From assembly GCF_900110165.1 (NCBI RefSeq), contig NZ_FOCQ01000003.1:186001-250000 (forward strand): a DNA stretch of 64,000 bases, written 5' to 3'. Positions 9,447 to 16,226 of this stretch are shown piece after piece. Below the pieces are notes generated by a model. It did no database searches. It was not told the DNA's origin and worked only from the letters and a program-made list of their open reading frames with translations. The stretch's first letter is position 1; each line of letters begins with the position of its first letter. Made by a program: the position numbers and the translations under genes. Source of the stretch: Lihuaxuella thermophila (lineage in GTDB: Bacteria > Bacillota > Bacilli > Thermoactinomycetales > Thermoactinomycetaceae).

Positions 9447-10388
9447 TTGGTGTCTTTGGATTTAACCGTCATTCTTTTGTCTGATCAGGACATGGGGGGA
9501 TCGTTCATGTTTAAGCAGGTGTGCAGAGAAGGAGAAGCCTATCTCAACCGATATGCGCGGGAGCTGATGAATGACGAGGCCTCTTTTCAGGTTTACTATT
9601 GGGGAGCCAACCCGAACCATCACGACAATCCCCTCCACCGCCACTCGTTTTTCGAGGTTTGCTACATTGTGGACGGTGAGGGCATGTATGTGGATGATGG
9701 GGAAGAACATCCGCTTAAAAGGGGAACCTTATTTTTATCCCGGCCAGGGGTCATTCATCAGATCCGCAGCCAAACCGGTTTGTTTATACTGTTTGTGGCG
9801 TTTGATCTCTTATCTTCAAAATCCGGCGAAACTTGCAGGAACCATTTCTTGCGGCTTCGTGAAGCAGAACGGATGATTTTATCACATGTGGAAGAAATCT
9901 CCGCTGTTCATCTCTGGAAAGCATTACTGACGGAGGCGGGCAGCCGCCATCCGATAAAAAATGAAGCCATGATCAAAAGCATGGCTCACTCGCTGCTCCT
10001 TTCCTTCCTGACCGCTTTCCTGGAACACGGAGATATGCAGATGTCGCCGATCCCGCAATCCTCTTCCATCCTCTTGCAAAGAGCCCAGTTGTTTATCCGG
10101 GATAATCTCTCCTCTCCTTTGAACCTGAATGATGTAGCCAATGATCTCCACATCTCCGGCCGACATCTCGCCCGGTTATTTTCCCGGGAGCTGGGATGCA
10201 CGTTTTCCCAGTTCATTCGCCGGGAACGAATCAAGGCCGCGACCCGGTTGCTCACGGCCGGGGATCACACGATCAAGGAGATTGCCGAGATGACCGGTTT
10301 CGGTTCCGTCCATTACTTCACCCGCGTTTTCTCCCAAGAGACCCGTGTAACGCCGGCCCAATACCGGCGGCGATACATGGGAAAGTGA
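9447..10388 (+). CDS. AraC family transcriptional regulator with cupin sensor domain
   Basis: Up to 313 residues. The N-terminal cupin-like segment (HRHSFFEVCYIVDGEG, then a metal-like H..PG.VH pattern) senses a small molecule. The C-terminal double helix-turn-helix (about 205-305) shows LNDVANDLHISGRHLARLF and IKEIAEMTGFGSVHYFTRVF. The listed start is TTG behind AGAGGAGAGAGG; an ATG near 9507 behind GGGGGGATC is a serious alternative. It is divergent from the PhyH oxygenase and likely regulates it. Confidence 0.88.
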   Translation: MVSLDLTVILLSDQDMGGSFMFKQVCREGEAYLNRYARELMNDEASFQVYYWGANPNHHDNPLHRHSFFEVCYIVDGEGMYVDDGEEHPLKRGTLFLSRPGVIHQIRSQTGLFILFVAFDLLSSKSGETCRNHFLRLREAERMILSHVEEISAVHLWKALLTEAGSRHPIKNEAMIKSMAHSLLLSFLTAFLEHGDMQMSPIPQSSSILLQRAQLFIRDNLSSPLNLNDVANDLHISGRHLARLFSRELGCTFSQFIRRERIKAATRLLTAGDHTIKEIAEMTGFGSVHYFTRVFSQETRVTPAQYRRRYMGK

Positions 10389-10501
10389 CCGTTGATGAAA
10401 GTGAAAATGTACCGAACCCACGGGTTCAACCTTCTGAGGCCCGGTCATTTGTATTTGAAATCCTGAAGTTCTGCCCCCGTTCTGTTGCCGGGGGTATGGA
10501 A

Positions 10502-10885
10502 TTATGATTTTTGGTCCGAAACCTTTGCAGCAGCGTATGAAAACGAGGAACATTTCCCTGATTTCATCAACGCACTGAGCAGGACAAAGACAAGGAGTTG
10601 GGAAACGACGACCAAGATAAAGAGTTTCATCCCATGTAATTTCATCTGTCCGTGTCCAAGCCTGCGCAAAATGACCATGATCACGATAAAAAACAACAAG
10701 AGCAAGGGGCCACCGAAGAGTACGAGACCGAAATAAGCAGGAGCGGCTTGGGCTTCACCCACACATCGGACATGATGATGGTCGGTCATAATAATGAAGA
10801 AGACGGTCAAACCCAGTGCCAAAAAGCCTTCGATCACGACAAAGCCCACTTCCTTATCCGTTCCAGTCTTTGCCTCTTTAAGCAT
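10502..10885 (-). CDS. Small membrane protein of unknown function
   Basis: 127 residues with three predicted transmembrane helices (about 18-36, 50-72 and 86-104) and a His-rich loop TDHHHVRCVG after the first. The ATG is preceded by AAGGGGG, and a sigma-A-like promoter lies upstream, so it is very likely a real gene. I recognise no family. Confidence 0.65.
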   Translation of the reverse strand: MLKEAKTGTDKEVGFVVIEGFLALGLTVFFIIMTDHHHVRCVGEAQAAPAYFGLVLFGGPLLLLFFIVIMVILRRLGHGQMKLHGMKLFILVVVSQLLVFVLLSALMKSGKCSSFSYAAAKVSDQKS

Positions 10886-10915
10886 GGACAGCCCCCTTCC
10901 GGGATCATTTCTTTT

Positions 10916-10943
10916 ATTATATCATATATTTATAATTATCCAA
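10916..10943 (-). promoter_or_regulatory. Sigma-A-like promoter for the small membrane protein
   Basis: Minus strand: TTGGAT (plus 10938-10943), a 16-bp spacer and TATAAT (plus 10916-10921), about 31 bp before the start codon. Confidence 0.5.
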
Positions 10944-11043
10944 ATTTTATGTATATATTGGCTATTCGAAAGGGTCAAGGGGGATCGGACCGATTGGGCC
11001 CCATTTACTTAGGAAACGGGGACAATGGCCTCAGGATCGCATG

Positions 11044-11076
11044 AAAAGGCAACCGAGACTGATCTCGGTTGCCTTT
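11044..11076 (-). terminator. Terminator of the small basic gene
   Basis: AAAGGCAACCGAGA and TCTCGGTTGCCTTT form a 14-bp perfect stem with a 5-nt loop. It lies 15 bp after the stop codon at 11091 on the minus strand. Confidence 0.8.
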
Positions 11077-11090
11077 GTATATAACATCCC

Positions 11091-11249
11091 TTAGAATCGA
11101 CGACGACGGCAGTAGAATCTTACAAGTCTTTCCAGCTCAAAACAAGGCACACATCTGAAAAATTCACGCTGAGTATGCTTCGTTGGGGTTTTCTTGGTTG
11201 AAGTTTTATGAACAGGAGTTTTCTTGTTTCCGGAAATTTTCCTCTCCAT
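11091..11249 (-). CDS. Small basic Cys-containing protein (52 aa), unit A
   Basis: A 52-residue reading frame read directly from the minus strand. It has ATG at 11249 behind GGGAGG, a Lys/Thr-rich N-terminal half (repeated KTSTKKTP-like), then RCVPCFELERL and a tail ending CRRRRF. Cys spacing is C-x2-C-x11-C. It ends just before a strong terminator. It is divergent from the two small Cys/Pro-rich genes of unit A, and the homologous position of unit B carries a degenerate copy. No known family is recognised. A DNA/RNA-binding, coat or peptide role are all possible. Confidence 0.55.
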   Translation of the reverse strand: MERKISGNKKTPVHKTSTKKTPTKHTQREFFRCVPCFELERLVRFYCRRRRF

Positions 11250-11556
11250 TTGATTGCCTCCCTTCGACCTCTATATAAGAGATTCTATGAAATTCAATTC
11301 TATAATGTTTGGTTCATCGCACATCCTGCTCACCCAAATGATAACTTGATAGTGCCTATTTTTACGTGCACAACCAAAAAGCAGAACATCGACGGAGGCA
11401 GAACCTCTTCAAAACTGTGAAAGATGGGATATCGAACATAGACAAGGGGAAACCCGGATTGACGGGGGCTTTTTTGTTTACGGTCTGAGAGCACATTTTA
11501 GAGAGTAGTTGACAGATGGTTAAAAAATGGGCGGTTGTATTAAATCAACGGCCCTT
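11250..11556. other. Divergent non-coding spacer of unit A
   Basis: About 300 bp without a supported gene. It holds the shared GGTTCATCGCA block, an AGGGCTTTTTTG-like block and a GTTGA...TCAAC inverted repeat around 11508-11548 (its counterpart in unit B is TTGATA...TATCAA). These are conserved between the two units although the sequence between them is not, so they are candidate regulatory sites. Confidence 0.4.
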
Positions 11557-11584
11557 ACAATCTATCTGCTCTTTGCATTTAATA
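11557..11584 (+). promoter_or_regulatory. Promoter-like block upstream of unit A small genes (sigma-K-like)
   Basis: ACA at 11557-11559, 16 nt, then CATTTAATA at 11576-11584. This resembles the late mother-cell sigma-K pattern (AC, about 16 nt, CATANNNTA) with one mismatch. The same block with identical spacing occurs in unit B. The assignment is inference. Confidence 0.35.
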
Positions 11585-11613
11585 GTATAGATCCTTGAAA
11601 GGAGAGGATGGGT

Positions 11614-11793
11614 TTGAAAAAAAGACTCACCCCTAGACAATTAAGACCGGAACAAGAAGCTTGTTTGAGTATCTCTTCACTCTGCTTTTCCCGTTTCCCG
11701 ACCAATCGGGCCTCTTTTAGAAGTTGTATGTTCGATCAACTTGGTCGGGTACAATGCCCGTCACCAGGACCAAGACGAAAAAAGAGAAGTTAG
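11614..11793 (+). CDS. Small Cys/Arg-rich protein A1
   Basis: About 59 residues from a TTG at 11614 (61 from the ATG at 11608). Four cysteines are spaced C-x6-C-x13-C-x9-C-P, followed by a cationic tail PGPRRKKRS. TTG is preferred because AAAGGAG lies 9 nt upstream, as in the paralogues, while it is only 3 nt from the ATG. There is no signal peptide and no recognised family. It is 50 bp upstream of paralogue A2 and probably co-transcribed with it. The high similarity to B1 (PRQLRPEQEACL, FRSC, LGRVQCP) shows that the reading frame is under selection. Confidence 0.65.
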   Translation: MKKRLTPRQLRPEQEACLSISSLCFSRFPTNRASFRSCMFDQLGRVQCPSPGPRRKKRS

Positions 11794-11843
11794 GATTTAC
11801 CTGATAAATCCATCACATACAAAAGCTGAAAGGAGAGGATTTT

Positions 11844-12059
11844 TTGAAAAAGAAAATCTCACCCAGGCAAACGCCAACACAACAATCTTGTTTCACGATC
11901 TCTGATTTGTGCTGGGGACTTGTAGGAACTAATTTAGAGGACTTTAGAGTTTGTATGCAGCAACGTCTCGGTCAAGTTCAATGCCCGGCACTGCCACCGA
12001 CACCAGGACCAAGACCCCCAAGACCGAGAAGGCCAAGACCAAGACGCCCAAGACCATAG
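11844..12059 (+). CDS. Small Cys-rich protein with Pro-Arg tail, A2
   Basis: 71 residues, TTG start behind AAAGGAG. The core has the same C-x6-C-x13-C-x9-C-P pattern as A1 (CFTISDLC, FRVC, LGQVQCP). It then ends in a Pro/Arg tail built from PRPPRPRR-type steps. Its closest relative is B2 in the second unit. Cationic Pro-Arg tails occur in nucleic-acid-binding proteins, some spore coat proteins and proline-rich antimicrobial peptides; the sequence alone does not decide. The gene ends 26 bp before the GAGCACC terminator. Confidence 0.65.
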   Translation: MKKKISPRQTPTQQSCFTISDLCWGLVGTNLEDFRVCMQQRLGQVQCPALPPTPGPRPPRPRRPRPRRPRP

Positions 12060-12085
12060 GGTAGATAAATCGATGCTCGCATCCA

Positions 12086-12109
12086 GGAGCACCTTTTTTG
12101 GTGCTCTTT
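12086..12109 (+). terminator. Terminator of unit A
   Basis: GAGCACC (12087-12093) and GGTGCTC (12100-12106) flank a T6 loop and are followed by TTT. The counterpart in unit B is almost identical. Confidence 0.75.
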
Positions 12110-12117
12110 ACCTTTGT

Positions 12118-12274
12118 TCATATTCCGTAGCGACGACAGGGGCAGTAGCCGTTTATAAGATCTTCCAACTCAAAACAAGGTACACGCCTAATAAATCTGT
12201 CAAATCTACGCAGAGTATGTTAGTCGGATTTTTCTTGAATGGAGTTTTCTTGCTTCAGAAATTTTTCTCTCCAG
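12118..12274 (-). pseudogene. Degenerate copy of the small basic gene, unit B
   Basis: This is homologous to 11091-11249. The GGGAGG ribosome-binding site is kept, but the start ATG is CTG. An internal net loss of 17 bp shifts the frame, so translation from CTG stops after 22 residues. The second half still encodes VPCFELED...YCPCRR in another frame. The total length differs by only 2 bp because of compensating insertions. Confidence 0.6.
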
Positions 12275-12521
12275 TTGATTGCCTCCCTTCCTCTTTACAA
12301 GAAATTCTATGAAATTCAGTTTCAATATGATTGGTTCATCGCATATCCTGCTCACCCAATTGATATCTTGATAGAGACTATTTATAAGTGCACAAACAAA
12401 AGAGAGGGGTCAGGATCTGAACTGAAGAGGGCTTTTTTGTTTACAGTCTGAAGGCACCTATTTTAGAGAGCAGTTGATAGATAGATAAAAAACGAATGAA
12501 TGCATTATATCAACCGCCCTT

Positions 12522-12549
12522 ACAATCTATTTAGTCTTTGCATTTAATA
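12522..12549 (+). promoter_or_regulatory. Promoter-like block upstream of unit B small genes (sigma-K-like)
   Basis: ACA at 12522-12524, 16 nt, CATTTAATA at 12541-12549. It has the same elements and spacing as in unit A, and the following GTATAGATCC is also conserved. Confidence 0.35.
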
Positions 12550-12579
12550 GTATAGATCCTTTGAAAGGAGATGATTCGT

Positions 12580-12762
12580 CTGAAAAAGACATTGAAACCC
12601 AGACAATTGAGGCCGGAACAAGAAGCTTGTTTGAATATCGCTACTCTCTGTATTTCTCGTTTCCCAACCGGTCCCCGGTCCTCTTTTAGAAGTTGTTTGT
12701 TCGATAACCTGGGCAGGGTACAATGCCCGACACCAGGACCAAGACGAAAAAAGAGAAGTTAG
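12580..12762 (+). CDS. Small Cys/Arg-rich protein B1
   Basis: Paralogue of A1, with four Cys spaced C-x6-C-x14-C-x9-C-P and tail PGPRRKKRS. An ATG at 12571 is fused directly to the AAAGGAG motif with no spacing. The codon 9 nt downstream of the motif, where the paralogues use TTG, is CTG (12580). A CTG start is therefore likely, or the gene is poorly translated. Function unknown. Confidence 0.6.
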   Translation: MKKTLKPRQLRPEQEACLNIATLCISRFPTGPRSSFRSCLFDNLGRVQCPTPGPRRKKRS

Positions 12763-12826
12763 GATTCACCTGATCAATCCATCTTATAAATTAATCCCAT
12801 GCAAAAACTGAAAGGAGAGGATGGGT

Positions 12827-13051
12827 TTGAAAAAGAAAATCTCACCCAGACAAACGCCAACTCAAAATTCTTGTTTCACGATCGCTGATTTGTGCTTTGG
12901 ACTCACGACAACTTTAGAGAGCTTTAGAGTTTGTATGCAGGAACGTCTCGGTCAAGTACAATGCCCTGCACTGCCACCGACACCACCACCGGGTCCAGGA
13001 CCAAGACCTCCAAGACCAAGAAGGCCAAGACCAAGAAGACCAAGACCATAG
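12827..13051 (+). CDS. Small Cys-rich protein with Pro-Arg tail, B2
   Basis: About 74 residues from TTG 12827 (76 from ATG 12821). Paralogue of A2: CFTIADLC, FRVC and LGQVQCP, with Cys spacing 6-12-9, then a longer tail of PPTPPPGPGPRPP followed by PRPRR repeats. The tail has grown by a few Pro/Gly codons relative to A2, as expected for repeat slippage. It is followed by a terminator at 13078. Confidence 0.65.
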   Translation: MKKKISPRQTPTQNSCFTIADLCFGLTTTLESFRVCMQERLGQVQCPALPPTPPPGPGPRPPRPRRPRPRRPRP

Positions 13052-13077
13052 GGTAGAAAAGTCGATGCTCGCATCCC

Positions 13078-13104
13078 GGAGCACCTTTTTTGGTGCTCTT
13101 TTTT
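13078..13104 (+). terminator. Terminator of unit B
   Basis: GGAGCACC and GGTGCTC with a T6 loop and a T6 tail (13099-13104). The 220 bp after it to the next gene show no supported gene. Confidence 0.8.
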
Positions 13105-13324
13105 ATTGATCGATCCATTGATTTCGCATGAACGCCTTTTTTATATGAATATGAAAGAAAACGGCACGTTCTGCAAAAATCACTCATACAATATGGAAGA
13201 AAATGATGTATATTCTTAAACCCTTCAAGCAGAGTCTTTTTGCTTTTCTACTTATCTTTCAACTCGCGTTTGAAAGTTAAAAGCTTTCGACGAAATAAAG
13301 ACAGAAAAAACCGGGGTGATCAAC

Positions 13325-13663
13325 ATGTTGCATGAAATCTCGTGGCTGCACTTCGTGATGCTGGTTCTCGCCTCCTACCGGCTTACCCATCTGATTATGT
13401 ATGATCAGATCACTGCCTTCCTTCGCGACCCTTTTGTGACCATTACCCTGGAAGAGGATGAGTCCGGAAAGGTGGTTCCAAATGTCGAGATCAAAGGAAC
13501 CGGATGGCGTTACTGGGTGGGAGTGATGCTGAGCTGCCACTGGTGTACCGGAATCTGGTCCTCCCTCGCTCTTGTCGCTCTTTATGGTTTACTCCCCGGC
13601 TCGTTTCCCCTGATCGTCATTCTCGCCGTGGCAGGAACAGCCGGCATTTTAAGCAAATGGTAA
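13325..13663 (+). CDS. DUF1360 family membrane protein
   Basis: Small integral membrane protein of about 112 residues with helices near both ends. The family hallmarks ASYRLTHLIMYD, GYW-like WRYWVGVMLSCHWCTGIW and a C-terminal hydrophobic helix are present. Relatives in B. subtilis include YngL and the sporulation protein YjcA; their biochemical function is unknown. ATG 13325 is preferred over GTG 13316 because GGGGTGAT is then at proper spacing. Confidence 0.8.
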   Translation: MLHEISWLHFVMLVLASYRLTHLIMYDQITAFLRDPFVTITLEEDESGKVVPNVEIKGTGWRYWVGVMLSCHWCTGIWSSLALVALYGLLPGSFPLIVILAVAGTAGILSKW

Positions 13664-13800
13664 ACGGGTTTATCTGCTTTCCAGCAAACTAGCTAACGCA
13701 TCAGACAAAATTCCACTTAAATGAAACGAACGTGTTAATCATGTCCCATGGTTAAAAAACTTTTGAGAAGCAGTCCATTATTGAATAAGATTAGAAAATG

Positions 13801-13840
13801 AAGGCATGGCTGAACATCACCACACAAGCCTGCCTTTTTT
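13801..13840 (+). terminator. Terminator after the DUF1360 gene
   Basis: AAGGCATGGCT pairs with AGCCTGCCTT (one bulged T) and is followed by a T-run. It lies 138 bp after the stop, in a 317-bp stretch with no other clear gene. Confidence 0.55.
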
Positions 13841-14008
13841 CACTCCTGCTTTTGCTTCTAACCCAGTTCCGTCAGTCACACATGTTACTTGAAAGAGTTT
13901 TTCATGTTTACAATCTGGGCAACAAGTGGTTCCACCCGTGAAAGATTTAGCTGTCACGAAAGAAGAAGGAAGTGACATGATTGGCAGAATCGACAGCGTT
14001 ACAGGCAC
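13817..14008 (-). other. Possible zinc-ribbon-like remnant
   Basis: Minus-strand open frame whose second half reads TCCPDCKHEKLFQVTC and ends GVKKGRLVW, which looks protein-like with a CxxC pair. It lacks a good ribosome-binding site and overlaps the start of the YkvA gene. It may be the tail of a decayed gene. Weak call. Confidence 0.2.
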
Positions 14009-14382
14009 TCAAAAATAAGGCAAGGCAATTAAAAAAGCAAGCTTATGTTCTTTCCTATGCGTACAGGGATAATCGTGTGGCGTGGTATGCGAAGTTATTT
14101 GCTATATGTGTCGTAGCCTATGCTTTCAGTCCGATTGATTTCATTCCTGATTTTATTCCCGTTCTCGGATATTTAGATGATATCATCATCGTTCCTCTGG
14201 GGATCTGGTTGGCGTTGAAGATGATTCCGGAACATGTGATTTCCGATTGTGCTGAAAAAGCTGAGAAGCTGATGGCCCAAAGGAAACCGAAAAATTGGGT
14301 AATGGGGGCACTGATCATTCTCATCTGGATCACTTTGGCTGTTTGGATTTCATGGGTACTTTATCAGATGTTTGTTACATAA
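13981..14382 (+). CDS. YkvA (DUF1232) family membrane protein
   Basis: 133 residues. The hallmark segment AYAFSPIDFIPDFIPVLGYLDD begins near residue 44 and is followed by a hydrophobic stretch, with a second transmembrane helix at the C-terminus (about 105-130). The TTG start at 13981 has AAGGAAG upstream. The family is widespread and of unknown function. It ends at a terminator shared with the convergent fadE gene. Confidence 0.85.
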   Translation: MAESTALQALKNKARQLKKQAYVLSYAYRDNRVAWYAKLFAICVVAYAFSPIDFIPDFIPVLGYLDDIIIVPLGIWLALKMIPEHVISDCAEKAEKLMAQRKPKNWVMGALIILIWITLAVWISWVLYQMFVT

Positions 14383-14392
14383 GTTCAGCGTT

Positions 14393-14428
14393 AAAAAGTC
14401 CTGCAGATCATTGGTCTGCAGGACCTTT
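14393..14428. terminator. Bidirectional terminator between ykvA-like gene and fadE
   Basis: GTCCTGCAGA (14398-14407) and TCTGCAGGAC (14414-14423) with A-run before and T-run after. It serves convergent transcripts from both sides. Confidence 0.85.
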
Positions 14429-14432
14429 TTCC

Positions 14433-16199
14433 TTACACTGTATATTTTTCCGTGTCCAGGATGCGGGCGGCGATGGTGCGTTTGAGCGCCACTTCGTTCA
14501 GCGGTTGCAGGCGGGTCAGTTTCTTCAGCACGGACAGCTGGGTACGGAGAACATCCCCTTCTTCGAGCGCGGCCAGCGTATGGCGGGCAAAGGCATCTAC
14601 CTTCTGGAATGATTCGTAGATATAAGCTCGGGTGAGATCGATTTTCGCCTGTTCTTTCTCTTCGCCGTTTTGGGCGATCGCTTTTTTGGTGCGCAACAGG
14701 GCGCTTTCCATGGCAAATGTCTCGATGGCGATATCGGCAATGTCACGCAGGATTTCCTGCTCCTTGTTCAGTTCCTGTTCATATTTTTGCACCGCCAGGC
14801 CAGCGATCATGAGGAAGATTTTTTTCGCATTCTCCACCAATTTCTCCTCTTCTTCCAGAACAGGAGCATCTTCCTCCGGCAGGGACGGCATCAAGGTCAG
14901 CAATTTTTCTTGCAGGTCTTGAGCGGCCTGCATCAGCGCCAACTCGCCTTTCATCGCTTTGCGCATCAGCGTGGCCGGGATCAAGAGCCGGTTGATTTCG
15001 TTGGTTCCTTCAAAAATGCGGTTGATGCGGGAGTCGCGGTACATGTTTTCGATTTCGTACTCATTCATGAAACCGTAACCGCCGTGGATTTGAACCCCTT
15101 CATCCACCACGTAGTCGAGCACTTCCGAACCGAACACTTTGGCAATGGAGCACTCGATCGCCAGCTGGCCGATCGCCTGGGCTGCGACGGAACCTTCGGC
15201 ATCTTCGACTCCTTCCAGGCCGGCTTCAAACATCCCGCCGATCCGGTAAACCATGCTTTCCAACGCGTACGTTTTGATCGCCATGTTGGCCAGTTTCTCG
15301 CGGATGAGTCCGAATTTGGCGATCGGAATTTTAAATTGTTTGCGCTCTTTCGCATATTTGGCGGAAATTTCAATCGCCCGTTTGGATGATCCCAGGGTCC
15401 CCACGGCCAGTTTGTAGCGGCCGATGTTCAGGATGTTGAATGCGATCAGGTGGCCTTTGCCTGCTTCTCCCAGCAGGTTTTCCACTGGCACTTTGGCGTC
15501 TTGCAAAATGAGCGTACGGGTGGAAGATCCTTTAATCCCCATTTTCTTCTCTTCCGGACCGGTGGATACACCCGGAAAATCGCGCTCCACGATAAAGGCG
15601 GAAAACTTGTCGCCGTCGATTTTGGCATACACTACAAACACATCGGCAAAACCGGAGTTGGTGATCCATTGCTTCTCGCCGTTTAAGATGTAATGCTTGC
15701 CGTCATCGCTTAACACAGCCGTCGTTTTAGCACCCAGCGCATCCGAGCCGGACCCGGGCTCCGTCAGTGCATAAGCGGCAAATTTGCGGCCCGTTGCCAG
15801 ATCGGGCAGATATTTTTTCTTTTGTTCCTCATTTCCGAAAAAGACGATGGGCAGCGTGCCGATTCCCACATGCGCCCCGTGGGAAAGGCCAAAGGAACGA
15901 CCCAGAGATATTTTTTCCGTAATCAGGCTGGAGCTGATTTTATCCAGTCCCAGTCCCTCGTATTTCTCCGGGACGTCGGCACCCAACAGGCCCAGATCTC
16001 CCGCTTCTTTTAACAGTCTGACGGTATGCTCGAATTTGTGCTGCTCAATCTCTTCCAACACCGGCCAGACTCTGTCCTTCACGAAATCTTCCGTCGTTTT
16101 GGCGATCATTTTTTGCTCTTCATTGAGGTCTTCCGGAGTAAAAACGTCTTTGGGATCGGTTGGTTCGATCAGAAAAGCGCCGCCGTTCACTTTTGTCAT
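14433..16199 (-). CDS. fadE: Acyl-CoA dehydrogenase (FadE type)
   Basis: FAD-dependent first step of fatty acid beta-oxidation. At 588 residues it is the long Bacillus-type enzyme, with the classical dehydrogenase in the first 400 residues and an added C-terminal helical domain. Motifs are FAAYALTEPGSGSDA, WITNSGFADVF, and the catalytic Glu in RIFEGTNEINR. It is the third gene of the minus-strand cluster fadN-fadA-fadE, with a 27-bp gap after fadA, matching B. subtilis fadNAE (yusL-yusK-yusJ). Confidence 0.95.
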   Translation of the reverse strand: MTKVNGGAFLIEPTDPKDVFTPEDLNEEQKMIAKTTEDFVKDRVWPVLEEIEQHKFEHTVRLLKEAGDLGLLGADVPEKYEGLGLDKISSSLITEKISLGRSFGLSHGAHVGIGTLPIVFFGNEEQKKKYLPDLATGRKFAAYALTEPGSGSDALGAKTTAVLSDDGKHYILNGEKQWITNSGFADVFVVYAKIDGDKFSAFIVERDFPGVSTGPEEKKMGIKGSSTRTLILQDAKVPVENLLGEAGKGHLIAFNILNIGRYKLAVGTLGSSKRAIEISAKYAKERKQFKIPIAKFGLIREKLANMAIKTYALESMVYRIGGMFEAGLEGVEDAEGSVAAQAIGQLAIECSIAKVFGSEVLDYVVDEGVQIHGGYGFMNEYEIENMYRDSRINRIFEGTNEINRLLIPATLMRKAMKGELALMQAAQDLQEKLLTLMPSLPEEDAPVLEEEEKLVENAKKIFLMIAGLAVQKYEQELNKEQEILRDIADIAIETFAMESALLRTKKAIAQNGEEKEQAKIDLTRAYIYESFQKVDAFARHTLAALEEGDVLRTQLSVLKKLTRLQPLNEVALKRTIAARILDTEKYTV

Positions 16200-16226
16200 T
16201 TGCGTATTCCCCCTTAATCCGAAGTA

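Larger units (their letters stand above)
11091..13104. repeat. Tandem duplication of a three-gene small-protein cassette
   Basis: Unit A (about 11091-12106) and unit B (about 12118-13098) are co-linear. Each has a minus-strand small basic gene or remnant, a divergent spacer with recognisably similar blocks (for example a shared GGTTCATCGCA and a GGGCTTTTTTGTTTAC block), a promoter-like block, two plus-strand small genes and an identical-type GAGCACC/GGTGCTC terminator. The two plus-strand proteins in each unit are also related to each other, so at least two rounds of duplication are implied. The spacer of unit A carries about 50 bp absent from B. Confidence 0.85.

Noticed and set aside
10652-11044. 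Plus-strand frame of 130 codons
   Set aside because: It is antisense to the small membrane protein, which has a promoter, ribosome-binding site and transmembrane pattern of its own.
12924-13187. Minus-strand frame of 87 codons over unit B
   Set aside because: It is the shadow of the Pro-Arg tail gene; its Val/Leu repeats are the reverse complement of PRP codons.
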